This document shows, piece after piece, positions 1-6,629 of a stretch of 28,746 nucleotides of DNA. Position 1 is the stretch's first letter. Each line of letters starts with the position of its first letter. A program made the position numbers and the translations under genes. Source of the DNA: Nitrososphaeraceae archaeon (lineage in GTDB: Archaea > Thermoproteota > Nitrososphaeria > Nitrososphaerales > Nitrososphaeraceae); the NCBI GenBank assembly GCA_029240395.1, contig JAREAJ010000001.1, positions 1 to 28,746 of the forward strand, in the 5' to 3' direction. The notes under the pieces were generated by a model. The model ran no database searches. It worked only from the letters and a program-made list of their open reading frames with translations, and had not been told where the DNA came from.

Positions 1-257
1 TTACGGATTCAAGATTATCGTCCTATCCTGTGAAAGTTAGACTCACTACAGATATCCACGACGCGATACAGGACGCTGACTTAGTTTTCCTTGTAGCAGA
101 CCATCAAGAATATCGCCTGTTGGATCAGAAAAATTTACGAGGAGTCCCAGTATACGATGGGAGAGGAATTCTGCGCAAAACTAATCTCTTCGATACTAAT
201 CTCAAGACTATTGGCGTGGCACATGGACCCCTGCCGCCTAAGCCTATACTGTCTTAA
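1..257 (+). CDS. Nucleotide-sugar dehydrogenase, C-terminal fragment (partial at window edge)
   Basis: The reading frame is open from the left edge, so the 5' part of the gene lies outside the window and the GTG at 30 is internal. The visible ~85 residues match the C-terminal substrate-binding domain of the UDP-glucose/GDP-mannose dehydrogenase family: a stretch reading ADLVFLVADHQEYR (family pattern: a hydrophobic strand, then a His and an acidic residue) followed by PVYDGRGIL, where the family has a conserved D-x-R before the last helix. Family members oxidise UDP- or GDP-sugars to uronates with NAD; the closest type is probably the UDP-N-acetylmannosaminuronate dehydrogenase group, used for surface polysaccharide or glycan precursors. 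The substrate cannot be decided from this fragment. A long inverted repeat follows at 281-328. Family assignment is good, exact enzyme uncertain. Confidence 0.75.
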   Translation, partial: TDSRLSSYPVKVRLTTDIHDAIQDADLVFLVADHQEYRLLDQKNLRGVPVYDGRGILRKTNLFDTNLKTIGVAHGPLPPKPILS

Positions 258-280
258 TAGGAGAGCTTGTATCATGCACG

Positions 281-328
281 AAAACCCCGTTCATCAACGT
301 CAAATTTACATAGTCAACGTGGGGTTTT
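281..328 (+). terminator. Inverted repeat, possible terminator after the sugar dehydrogenase
   Basis: The arms AAAACCCC (281-288) and GGGGTTTT (321-328) are perfectly complementary, and GTT/AAC pairs extend the stem with small bulges. The 3' arm ends in T-rich sequence (TTTTGATGTTTT), which fits archaeal transcription termination on U-tracts. The loop is long (about 32 nt) and itself contains TCAACGT twice (294-300 and 314-320). It lies between two genes on the same strand. Termination is inferred; a regulatory hairpin for the next gene is an alternative. Confidence 0.4.
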
Positions 329-372
329 GATGTTTTGACAAACTTGTCACCTTATTCCTTGGGTTTTAGGAA

Positions 373-1476
373 ATGAAAAATTCGAAGAGAAAGGAAATGC
401 TTCAAACGGTAATGTGGAAAGAAGACTCTGTCTTCATGATTGACCAGACAAAGTTGCCCACTAGGTTAGTCTACGTCAAATGTAAAAAATACGAGGATGT
501 AGTCAATGCTATAAAAAACATGGTCGTAAGAGGCGCTCCTGCTATAGGCATAAGCGCCGCATTCGGTCTTGCTTTAGCGGCCAAATCTAGCAATGCGAGG
601 ACACGTACTAAGCTAATGAGTGACCTATGCAGAGCATACGAAGAACTACGCTCTACTAGGCCTACAGCAGTAAATCTTTTCTGGGGTCTGGATAGAGTTA
701 TGGGCAAAGCCAAGACAGGAAAAAATCTTCTTGAGATAAAAAGCGGTATACTTTCCGAAGCCAAGAAGATGGCTAAGGAAGATATCCAAACCAATATGGA
801 GATGGGAATTAACGGAGCCGGCTTATTATACGACGGGGATACTGTGATGACGCATTGCAATGCAGGTGCGCTCGCAACCTCAGCGTACGGTACTGCACTG
901 GGAGTGATCCGAGCGGCTAAAGATGCAGGAAAATTGATTAGGGTTATTGCAACGGAGACTAGGCCAGTTATGCAGGGTTCGAGGCTTACAACATATGAGC
1001 TTCACCATGACAACATAGATGTAACGCTGATCCCCGATACAGCGGTCGGCCATATTATGTCTCGGGGACAGATCAAATGTGTTATTGTAGGCGCCGATCG
1101 GATACTCAGATCGGGTCACGTTTTCAACAAAATAGGAACATATCAAATAGCATTGATGGCAAGGTTTCATAAAGTTCCATTTTATGTAGCTGCCCCTATG
1201 TCTACATTTGATTTTAAAAGCGATTTGGGTGATGTTCCAATTGAGCAGAGACTAGAAGATGAAGTTTTAAAAATAGGAAAGAAGAGGATCGCGGCGAAGG
1301 GGGTGCATGCTTTTAATCCGGCTTTTGACGTGACTCCGCCTGAACTAATTAGTGGGATAATTACGGAAAGAGGAGTCTTAACACCGCCTTTCAACTTCCG
1401 CCAAGAATCACTGGTTGGTAAAAATGAAAAAATCAGAACCCTTAAAATGAAACTATCCAATCCCAGCATAATATAA
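373..1476 (+). CDS. mtnA: S-methyl-5-thioribose-1-phosphate isomerase / aIF2B-related protein
   Basis: This 367-residue protein belongs to the MtnA/eIF2B-alpha isomerase family. The landmark motifs are RGAPAIG (53-59), HCNAG with Cys162, ETRP (195-198) plus the following QGSRLTTYEL, and VGADRI with Asp242. Cys162 and Asp242 correspond to the catalytic Cys and Asp of characterised MtnA enzymes. The reaction is conversion of 5-methylthioribose-1-phosphate to the ribulose form in methionine salvage. Archaeal relatives are often mislabelled translation initiation factor 2B, and another archaeal branch is ribose-1,5-bisphosphate isomerase; the RGAPAIG and HCNAG blocks favour MtnA. Length is normal for the family. 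The ATG has no strong Shine-Dalgarno. No other methionine salvage gene is in the window. Confidence 0.85.
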   Translation: MKNSKRKEMLQTVMWKEDSVFMIDQTKLPTRLVYVKCKKYEDVVNAIKNMVVRGAPAIGISAAFGLALAAKSSNARTRTKLMSDLCRAYEELRSTRPTAVNLFWGLDRVMGKAKTGKNLLEIKSGILSEAKKMAKEDIQTNMEMGINGAGLLYDGDTVMTHCNAGALATSAYGTALGVIRAAKDAGKLIRVIATETRPVMQGSRLTTYELHHDNIDVTLIPDTAVGHIMSRGQIKCVIVGADRILRSGHVFNKIGTYQIALMARFHKVPFYVAAPMSTFDFKSDLGDVPIEQRLEDEVLKIGKKRIAAKGVHAFNPAFDVTPPELISGIITERGVLTPPFNFRQESLVGKNEKIRTLKMKLSNPSII

Positions 1477-1597
1477 AAAGCAAACATGTTGCTACTTCAT
1501 CGATGTGAGCTTTCCGTAGCAACGTCGCTATAACAAACTATGACATAGGGTGGAGATAAAGTATTTATCGTCTAAAAGCTAATGGAAGCAACAACAG

Positions 1598-2197
1598 ATG
1601 TCTTCGCAAGTTGTAACAGAGGAGGACGTATATTCTGCCCTAAAAAAATGCATGGATCCCGAAATCCCTGTTAACGTCGTTGATCTGGGGCTGATATATG
1701 ATGTCAAGATAAAACCCCAAAATGATGTTGATATTAAAATGACTATGACGACCAGAGGTTGCCCCCTTCACGATACACTTGTTGGTGATGTCAAGAGATA
1801 CGTGGGCAAGATAAATGGGGTACGTGGTATAGACGTTGAGATCGTATGGGATCCTCCCTGGAACATTGAGAAAATGGATCCGGTTATTCGAGAGAAGATG
1901 GGTTTCGGTAAGCCGAAGCTTCGGTTCCAGATAGATTACGACAATTATCGGCCAGCGATGAAAGGTCAGTTGCTGAAACAGGAAGATGGGTCCTTAATCC
2001 TGAGCAATGAGAAACAACAAAGCTTCATGGTAAATCAGGCCATAGTAGACTTCTGGAATAGCTGCGACGGAAGTAAAACCATTGACCAACTCGCAGACCA
2101 TTTTTCTTCAAAACTCGGGATGCCAAGACAACAAGTCGAACAAGAGGTGGTTCAGCTCGTTCAACAATTACTAGAGTCTGAACTTCTAAAGCCCTAG
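1598..2197 (+). CDS. MIP18/SufT (DUF59) domain fused to a PqqD-like domain
   Basis: The N-terminal half (about 5-105) is a DUF59/MIP18 domain: DPEIP at 20-24, VDLGLIYDV at 28-36, TTRGCP with Cys55, and WDPPW at 84-88. This family (SufT, PaaD, MIP18/CIA2) helps mature or deliver Fe-S clusters. The C-terminal half (about 112-199) matches the PqqD family: GQLLKQEDGSLILSN, then a helix, then CDGSKTIDQLADHF and a final helix pair ending in LLESELL. PqqD is the prototype of the RiPP recognition element that binds leader peptides. The fusion itself is visible in the sequence; that the second domain binds a peptide is inference. A TATA-like TATTTATC at 1561-1568 lies about 30 bases upstream of the ATG, giving a short or absent leader. 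The methyltransferase gene starts 72 bases downstream on the same strand. Confidence 0.82.
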   Translation: MSSQVVTEEDVYSALKKCMDPEIPVNVVDLGLIYDVKIKPQNDVDIKMTMTTRGCPLHDTLVGDVKRYVGKINGVRGIDVEIVWDPPWNIEKMDPVIREKMGFGKPKLRFQIDYDNYRPAMKGQLLKQEDGSLILSNEKQQSFMVNQAIVDFWNSCDGSKTIDQLADHFSSKLGMPRQQVEQEVVQLVQQLLESELLKP

Positions 2198-2268
2198 CGG
2201 GATTCACACCTTTTTCCGCCGGTAGGGGAAGAAAATGATCAGTTATATGCTATTTATTCAGGGGTAAT

Positions 2269-2904
2269 ATGATTTGTAAACGCCAAGCCTCCTCTTCCAA
2301 GGCTGACAGGATAATCTTAGAACTTGGATGCGGAGACGGTCTCCTCCTCAGGAAGTTATTGGAAGCCGAGAGAACAGGTGACACAGTTCAGAATAATGAC
2401 ACCAAATCATTTTACATAGGGATCGAATGCGACAGCTTAAAGTACAACAAAGCAACATCGGTTGTAGAGCATTTTTCCAATGTGAAGTTGTTGAATGGAT
2501 CCTTCGAAGTGCTCATCCATGAATTCTCCGATTGCTCAATAGACAAGATAATCTCTGTGCTCCCTGATCCGGAATTCATAGACATTCAGAATCAATACAG
2601 ATGGAAAAAGTTCTATAGTGTTCTTAATCATAAATTGGTCCCAAACGGCAGCTTGCGGATTGTAACTGAACTAATTGACGACCTCCTGCAGCCAGTTACT
2701 GCCGAAGCATACGACACGTGGGTACAGGAGATCATTGAGATTTTTGGAGAACTGGGTTTTTCTCTCATTCAGGTTCTCGATGGATCCCCATTAGAATATG
2801 AAAGTGAATGTTTGAGGAGATTCAAGCAGGATCCGCAACGTATACGCCTTGCTACCTTCGATTTCACGAAAACGAGTCAAAATTTCAATTCTGCTGGTCT
2901 TTAA
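2269..2904 (+). CDS. TrmB-like SAM-dependent methyltransferase
   Basis: A 211-residue class I methyltransferase. The SAM-binding motif I is LELGCGDGLLL (18-28), followed by an acidic strand end (YIGIECD) and a motif IV-like segment SVLPDP (about 95-100). The order LPDP, then WKKFYSVLNHKLVPNGSLRIVTE, is that of tRNA (guanine-N7) methyltransferases of the TrmB family, in which a PDP motif is followed by RF, then L.PGG and TD. The target is therefore probably tRNA guanine, but the conserved basic residues around the PDPW motif are weak here, so a different substrate is possible. A TATA-like TTATATGC near 2238 lies about 27 bases before the ATG, suggesting a leaderless mRNA from its own promoter. 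Family is confident, substrate is not. Confidence 0.72.
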   Translation: MICKRQASSSKADRIILELGCGDGLLLRKLLEAERTGDTVQNNDTKSFYIGIECDSLKYNKATSVVEHFSNVKLLNGSFEVLIHEFSDCSIDKIISVLPDPEFIDIQNQYRWKKFYSVLNHKLVPNGSLRIVTELIDDLLQPVTAEAYDTWVQEIIEIFGELGFSLIQVLDGSPLEYESECLRRFKQDPQRIRLATFDFTKTSQNFNSAGL

Positions 2905-2924
2905 TATCGATCTTTTCTGGAAAA

Positions 2925-3359
2925 CTAGGAAATTACCGTTCCATGGTGCTTTAAGTTAATATGTTCGTCGAAGCATTTTCTCGAACAAAACACACCAGAA
3001 CATTGAGTTGCTGAGCAAGGAATATCATCTCCATCGTTAAAAAAATTATTGCAATACGTGCATTGCGACTCTAATTCTGCATAATTCGTACTGGAGTAAG
3101 GTGTGCCGCATCTATGCTTCTCTTGAAACCATAAGACCCGCAGCTGCGACTTTTCCGCATAAGAGGCCACAATATCATACGCCTCGTAAAAACCGGGAGC
3201 GAAAAATTGTCTTACAAGCACGGTCCCGTCGGCACAAGTTCCACTGAACTCATCTACGAAGGCCGCCAGCCACTTCTCATGTGGTGGAATTTCATCTTCT
3301 TTATATGCGATTCTGGCTCTGTTTTTCTCCACTCTAGAAGAACTAATATCCTTGTCCAC
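2925..3359 (-). CDS. Unknown protein with C-terminal zinc finger
   Basis: No family is recognised. The 144-residue product has a basic, charged N-terminus, a middle part around residues 25-75 that looks globular, and a Cys-rich C-terminus from about residue 84 on. That end contains CTYCNNFF, then CSATQCSGVFCSRKC and HINLKHH. The order C-x2-C, C-x4-C, C-x3-C, H resembles small treble-clef fingers such as MYND or FCS types, so zinc binding is likely. The start is GTG; CTATATAAG at about 3377-3385 on the complement is roughly 23 bases before it, and a second TATA-like element lies near 3395. The gene converges with the methyltransferase gene, with only 20 bases between their stops. A role in nucleic acid or protein binding would be a guess. 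Confidence 0.6.
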   Translation of the reverse strand: MDKDISSSRVEKNRARIAYKEDEIPPHEKWLAAFVDEFSGTCADGTVLVRQFFAPGFYEAYDIVASYAEKSQLRVLWFQEKHRCGTPYSSTNYAELESQCTYCNNFFNDGDDIPCSATQCSGVFCSRKCFDEHINLKHHGTVIS

Positions 3360-3560
3360 GGGTCATGTATCGTATCTTATATAGTAAATATATAACTTAT
3401 TCTCGCATCAGCCAGGAAGCATGTGATTTCTTGGATACATCGAGGATTTAGGAGCAACTCGCAGGAGAATCAAGCTGTCGATCATTTCAATCAATATCGA
3501 ATAATTATATATCGCTACAGGACCATAGGAATCTAGGGAGATATCAGCAATAGGGAAACG

Positions 3561-3665
3561 ATGAAAACCAAGACTAAAACGACAAGGAAAGGAATTTTAA
3601 TCACAGCTTTAATTGTTGCCGCGATAGTGGGTGCGAGCTTTCTTGTGTATCTGATTCCTCAATAA
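3561..3665 (+). CDS. Tiny single-pass membrane protein (34 aa)
   Basis: A short frame beginning with ATG encodes 34 residues: a basic N-terminus (MKTKTKTTRKG), one hydrophobic segment of about 19 residues (ILITALIVAAIVGASFLVY) and a stop after LIPQ. This is a clear positive-inside membrane anchor or uncleaved signal. It could be a true membrane microprotein, or the N-terminal remnant of a longer secreted protein that has lost its extracytoplasmic domain, because archaeal exported proteins often begin this way. AT-rich sequence with TATA-like ATTATATATC at 3501-3510 lies about 55 bases upstream. Nothing else is visible between 3396 and 3560. Confidence 0.4.
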   Translation: MKTKTKTTRKGILITALIVAAIVGASFLVYLIPQ

Positions 3666-3741
3666 TTTACAGTATCCATCTTTTACCATCGATGCTTGCT
3701 TAAGAAATAGACCTCGGATTTGGCAAAAACCGTTATTTGAA

Positions 3742-3948
3742 TCATGAATAATCGTCGAACATACTGTTGATGTAATTTAACAATTCATTTCTTAATTCAA
3801 TAACTCTAGATCTCTTATCTCCGTCAAGATTAGTAACTAACAAAGTGTCAAGGCCTTCCACTAAGTATTGGATATTGGAAAATGTCAGAAGACTCTTGGA
3901 GGCATTCTTGTCTTGTTCTTTTCCGCTATTTTGCGAGTCGGTGACCAA
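3742..3948 (-). CDS. Small hypothetical protein (68 aa)
   Basis: The frame starts at TTG and encodes 68 residues with no recognised family. The composition (many Asn, Asp, Ser, Leu, Lys, no Cys) and the C-terminal part, which could form an amphipathic helix around RSRVIELRNELLNYINSMF, look like a genuine small soluble protein. The frame remains open upstream to 4036 without an ATG, and that upstream part does not look like protein. No ribosome binding site or obvious TATA element fits the TTG. The plus-strand frame over the same bases looks less protein-like. Low to moderate confidence. Confidence 0.35.
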   Translation of the reverse strand: MVTDSQNSGKEQDKNASKSLLTFSNIQYLVEGLDTLLVTNLDGDKRSRVIELRNELLNYINSMFDDYS

Positions 3949-4113
3949 GGTACTAGAATGGGTAGTTGAGTGTGTTAAAGCTTGTGGTTTTGCAAAATCT
4001 GGTAGAATAATTAAAATCGAAGCACTGAAAGTCTAAAGTGAATGGCGGAGCATGTCAAACAGTTTCTACACATCGTGTTATAAGTCAAGTACCATAACTA
4101 AAAAGGAAATTAT

Positions 4114-4278
4114 ATGGACAGACAGTTCAAAGATACCCCTATATTTTGCAGGAACTGTAGTCATTCAATAGACTATCATAATCCAGAAAGGGTGAATTTG
4201 GTATGTTCATTCCAGGAATGCCTCTGTCAAAATTATTTGGATCACGAAGACTTACTATTATTTGAAGAACAAAAATGA
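4114..4278 (+). CDS. Small Cys-rich putative zinc protein (54 aa)
   Basis: An ATG frame of 54 residues, too short for many gene finders. It contains FCRNC (Cys12, Cys15) followed about 16 residues later by VCSFQECLC (Cys31, Cys36, Cys38), then an acidic C-terminus. The pattern C-x2-C...C-x4-C-x-C fits a single zinc-binding knuckle pair, like the small zinc-ribbon proteins common in this archaeal lineage. An AGGAAAT sequence lies about 7 bases upstream of the ATG and could be a weak Shine-Dalgarno. The gene converges with the TfuA/YcaO operon, with 190 bases between the stops. No function is claimed. The opposite-strand frame across this region has less convincing composition. Confidence 0.5.
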   Translation: MDRQFKDTPIFCRNCSHSIDYHNPERVNLVCSFQECLCQNYLDHEDLLLFEEQK

Positions 4279-4468
4279 AAAATTGATTTCTAAGCTTTTT
4301 GGTGACTACGATAGCGTTGCCGCGAATGTTTTCGGCACATGGTACGTCGTATATTATGTTGAATGGTAGTTTCTTATGACATGGCATCTTCTACGAATTT
4401 TTAGATAACTCTAATCATTACACGGGTTGCGGTGAGTTACAGCCGATAAGATGGTCTGCTAAATCTTT

Positions 4469-5203
4469 CTATGTCGGAGTATTTCCTTCATACGCCGATT
4501 TGATGTACTTTATGACCTTTATTGCATCATGCTCTTTCAGACTCTGTCGGTTCTTCACAAGGTATAGAGAAAAGGAATCCAGCTCGCCAGACAGGTCTGG
4601 GAACTTAGTACGGGTCACTTCGATAATGTTGGAATAGCTTCTGTATGGAAAATATGTAGATTTCGCTACTTTTGCTGCTATTCGTTTCGTGCGCTCGCTA
4701 ATGACATGTTTCTTATGTGCAAGAAAGAGATTATATCTTATGTCTATCATCGCTTCGGACTGAACTTCCTTTTCCTCAATTTTGGTGTTTTCACCGTACT
4801 GAGTAGGGTAAAACGTCACGGCAACCTCGTCGTCTGCATCGGTCGTGCCGTTCTTGAATAGCTCAAAAACCTTTCCTATGCCCGTCATGCCAAACTTCTC
4901 CAATTCCATTGCTCTGAGAGCCCCCAAGCTTGCGCCACCTACTAGTCGGAACCTTTTGTCAACTAGTAACTGATACACTTCAATTGGAGTAGGAGGATAG
5001 TCTTGCAAGAAGAGACCATCAATAAGGCCGACATAAGTGACGAAGGTAGGGTCTTCGTGTGAAGTATCAGATAATGTGCTTGATAGTATTAGCAGGTCGC
5101 CTTTCTTTGCTGGGGCCCTATAATCCGCGTCAAATATCTCCCGCGCTTTTTGGTGACTTAGGCTAGGGCCTACAAAAATTACAGGTTTGCGGGACGTCAG
5201 CAG
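4469..5203 (-). CDS. TfuA-like protein, partner of YcaO
   Basis: The frame gives about 244 residues with the TfuA core: VIFVGPS (8-14), YRAPAKKGDL (28-37), VGLIDGLF (58-65), GGASLGALRAMEL (89-101), FGMTGIG, and an acidic DADDEVAV. TfuA proteins act with YcaO in peptide thioamide formation; TfuA is thought to supply sulfur or help hydrolyse thiocarboxylated ThiS. Assignment is strong. The start is odd. The first codons after an in-frame TGA (5206-5204) are CTG CTG ACG, and there is no ATG, GTG or TTG until residue 66, beyond the conserved VGPS and IDG motifs. A CTG at 5203 with GAGAGGTGA before it is the only near-cognate start. An ATG at 5207 overlaps the YcaO stop as TGATG but is in another frame and would need a 1-base change to join. 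The spacing shows one operon with YcaO. Confidence 0.85.
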   Translation of the reverse strand: MLTSRKPVIFVGPSLSHQKAREIFDADYRAPAKKGDLLILSSTLSDTSHEDPTFVTYVGLIDGLFLQDYPPTPIEVYQLLVDKRFRLVGGASLGALRAMELEKFGMTGIGKVFELFKNGTTDADDEVAVTFYPTQYGENTKIEEKEVQSEAMIDIRYNLFLAHKKHVISERTKRIAAKVAKSTYFPYRSYSNIIEVTRTKFPDLSGELDSFSLYLVKNRQSLKEHDAIKVIKYIKSAYEGNTPT

Positions 5204-5206
5204 TCA

Positions 5207-6538
5207 TCACCTCTCTATTCTTTTGAAGTATTTTTTTGCTCGCCAACCAATAACACTCTTCGTAATTTTGAAGGTCTCAAGCCCTGGAACTATTGCTCTA
5301 ACAACGGGAATGCCAATATCAGAATTTGTAAGATCCACAATTGCAGCCATACCAATTCCAACGCTCTTAAGTTTTTCAAGTATTAGCTTTATATCCTCCA
5401 GTATATCTTCATTATTGACGCTATCAATTTCTTCAAACCTGATCCTATTTTTGGATGGAAGGAATTGCCACGCTCTCTTATCATCCATGTTATTTTCACC
5501 AAAAGAGATCTTTCTTAAATCATCTCTTGCTCCGTGGATGTTTGCTGCCCTAGTCTGTGATAGTTCTGTAATTGCCCTAGTCATCGCGATTCTCGCATCA
5601 GGATGGGTTCCATGTCCTTCCGCCAGATATCCATAATTAGAACTAATCCATTCTATGGAACTTGCCACAAAGGTGGGAATTGATATGTCCGATGTTATAT
5701 CCTTAATCAACAGGGGAAGATCTGACTTGTAGAATTTCCTGGTCAACCCGCGAAACCATTTTGAAACTCCGTCGGGCAATTCAACATCTCTAAATATAGT
5801 GAAGTCGTCAATAAAATTCTGCTGTGGAATTGGCTCAAAAATGAAGCCACCTTTCCTCAGCTTACCCTCAATGGTTTTCAAGAAGTGAAATGGGATTGCA
5901 CGTGCTCGTACCTCAGCTAAACTGGTTGCATCTCTTTCAATGACTTCGCATAGCGCATGACAGATGGCCTCTTCCAGGACATTTCCTGATGCAAGACCGT
6001 TAGTATGGTGGAATGCAAATGGATTTACAGAGGGCGCGGAAGGTGAGTACCTGAATAGAACCAGAGGAGCCGGAACTAGTACCGCTTTTTTGGTGAACAA
6101 GTCAACTCCCTCTAGATAATCCATTATCATCCTCTCGCTATATTGGAAGTTTAGTGGCTCTATCATATCATCAGGATGAATCACAATGTATGACTTGGAT
6201 AGCTCCTTTGCAGTTCCCCGGATGTATCTTCTACCATTATTACCACTTGGCAAGGAACAATACCGTTCTATTGACTCCATGAGAGCGCTTGCTTTTGCGT
6301 TCTGCCGATTCGTTCCCTTACCGCTGTAAACCCAGATGTAATCCTCGGTCCCAGGAAGAACCGCGGAATAGTTAGGAATACCCAATCTATCCATATTGGT
6401 TATATCGGCGAGCCGAGTGACACCTATTCGCTGGCAAGCCTGGAATGCTTTTGGCAACGTCTCGCTAGCAGGTATTGTCCTAGATGTCCCCTCGTTAGAC
6501 CACTTTTTTTGACTCCTTAGTTCCAGCAAAGGTGACAT
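5207..6538 (-). CDS. YcaO-domain ATP-dependent cyclodehydratase/thioamidation enzyme
   Basis: A 443-residue YcaO enzyme with complete ATP-binding motifs: SGKG (72-75), SALMESIERYCS (84-95), HHTNGLASGN (177-186) with EEAICHALCEVIERDA (189-204), and EGHGTHPDARIAMTRAITELSQTR (split at 307-330). YcaO enzymes activate a backbone amide with ATP; partners decide whether an azoline, amidine or thioamide results. The direct pairing with TfuA points to thioamide formation. The C-terminus ends in KRIER and lacks the PxPxP ending typical of azoline-forming, E1-partnered YcaOs, which agrees with this. No separate RRE domain is seen at the N-terminus, so recognition of the peptide may depend on another protein. 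ATG start; the divergent NHLP-like peptide gene starts 91 bases away. Substrate unknown. Confidence 0.9.
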   Translation of the reverse strand: MSPLLELRSQKKWSNEGTSRTIPASETLPKAFQACQRIGVTRLADITNMDRLGIPNYSAVLPGTEDYIWVYSGKGTNRQNAKASALMESIERYCSLPSGNNGRRYIRGTAKELSKSYIVIHPDDMIEPLNFQYSERMIMDYLEGVDLFTKKAVLVPAPLVLFRYSPSAPSVNPFAFHHTNGLASGNVLEEAICHALCEVIERDATSLAEVRARAIPFHFLKTIEGKLRKGGFIFEPIPQQNFIDDFTIFRDVELPDGVSKWFRGLTRKFYKSDLPLLIKDITSDISIPTFVASSIEWISSNYGYLAEGHGTHPDARIAMTRAITELSQTRAANIHGARDDLRKISFGENNMDDKRAWQFLPSKNRIRFEEIDSVNNEDILEDIKLILEKLKSVGIGMAAIVDLTNSDIGIPVVRAIVPGLETFKITKSVIGWRAKKYFKRIER

Positions 6539-6597
6539 TGGCAGATAAAATGAAAATCGCTAGTTCATATCAATATTACTAATACTCCTTCATTAGG

Positions 6598-6606
6598 AAT
6601 ATATAC
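6598..6606 (+). promoter_or_regulatory. TATA element for the NHLP-like peptide gene
   Basis: AATATATAC lies 26-28 bases before the TTG at 6630, the normal archaeal TATA-to-start distance. It supports transcription starting at about 6628 and a leaderless message from TTG 6630 rather than TTG 6618. The 91-base interval also carries the start of the YcaO operon on the other strand, so both could share regulation. Confidence 0.5.
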
Positions 6607-6629
6607 TACTTTTTTGTTTGTGTGGATAC

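Noticed and set aside
3845..4036. Plus-strand 63-aa frame opposite the 68-aa hypothetical gene
   Set aside because: Composition is less protein-like and no start signal is present; treated as the shadow of the minus-strand frame.
4193..4360. Plus-strand frame with a hydrophobic end (VFGTWYVVYYVEW)
   Set aside because: No plausible start codon or ribosome binding site, and it overlaps the 54-aa gene in another frame; it may be decayed sequence.
4139..4387. Minus-strand 82-aa frame opposite the Cys-rich small gene
   Set aside because: Runs antisense to the 54-aa plus-strand frame, which has a better Cys pattern and start; its own composition shows no motif.
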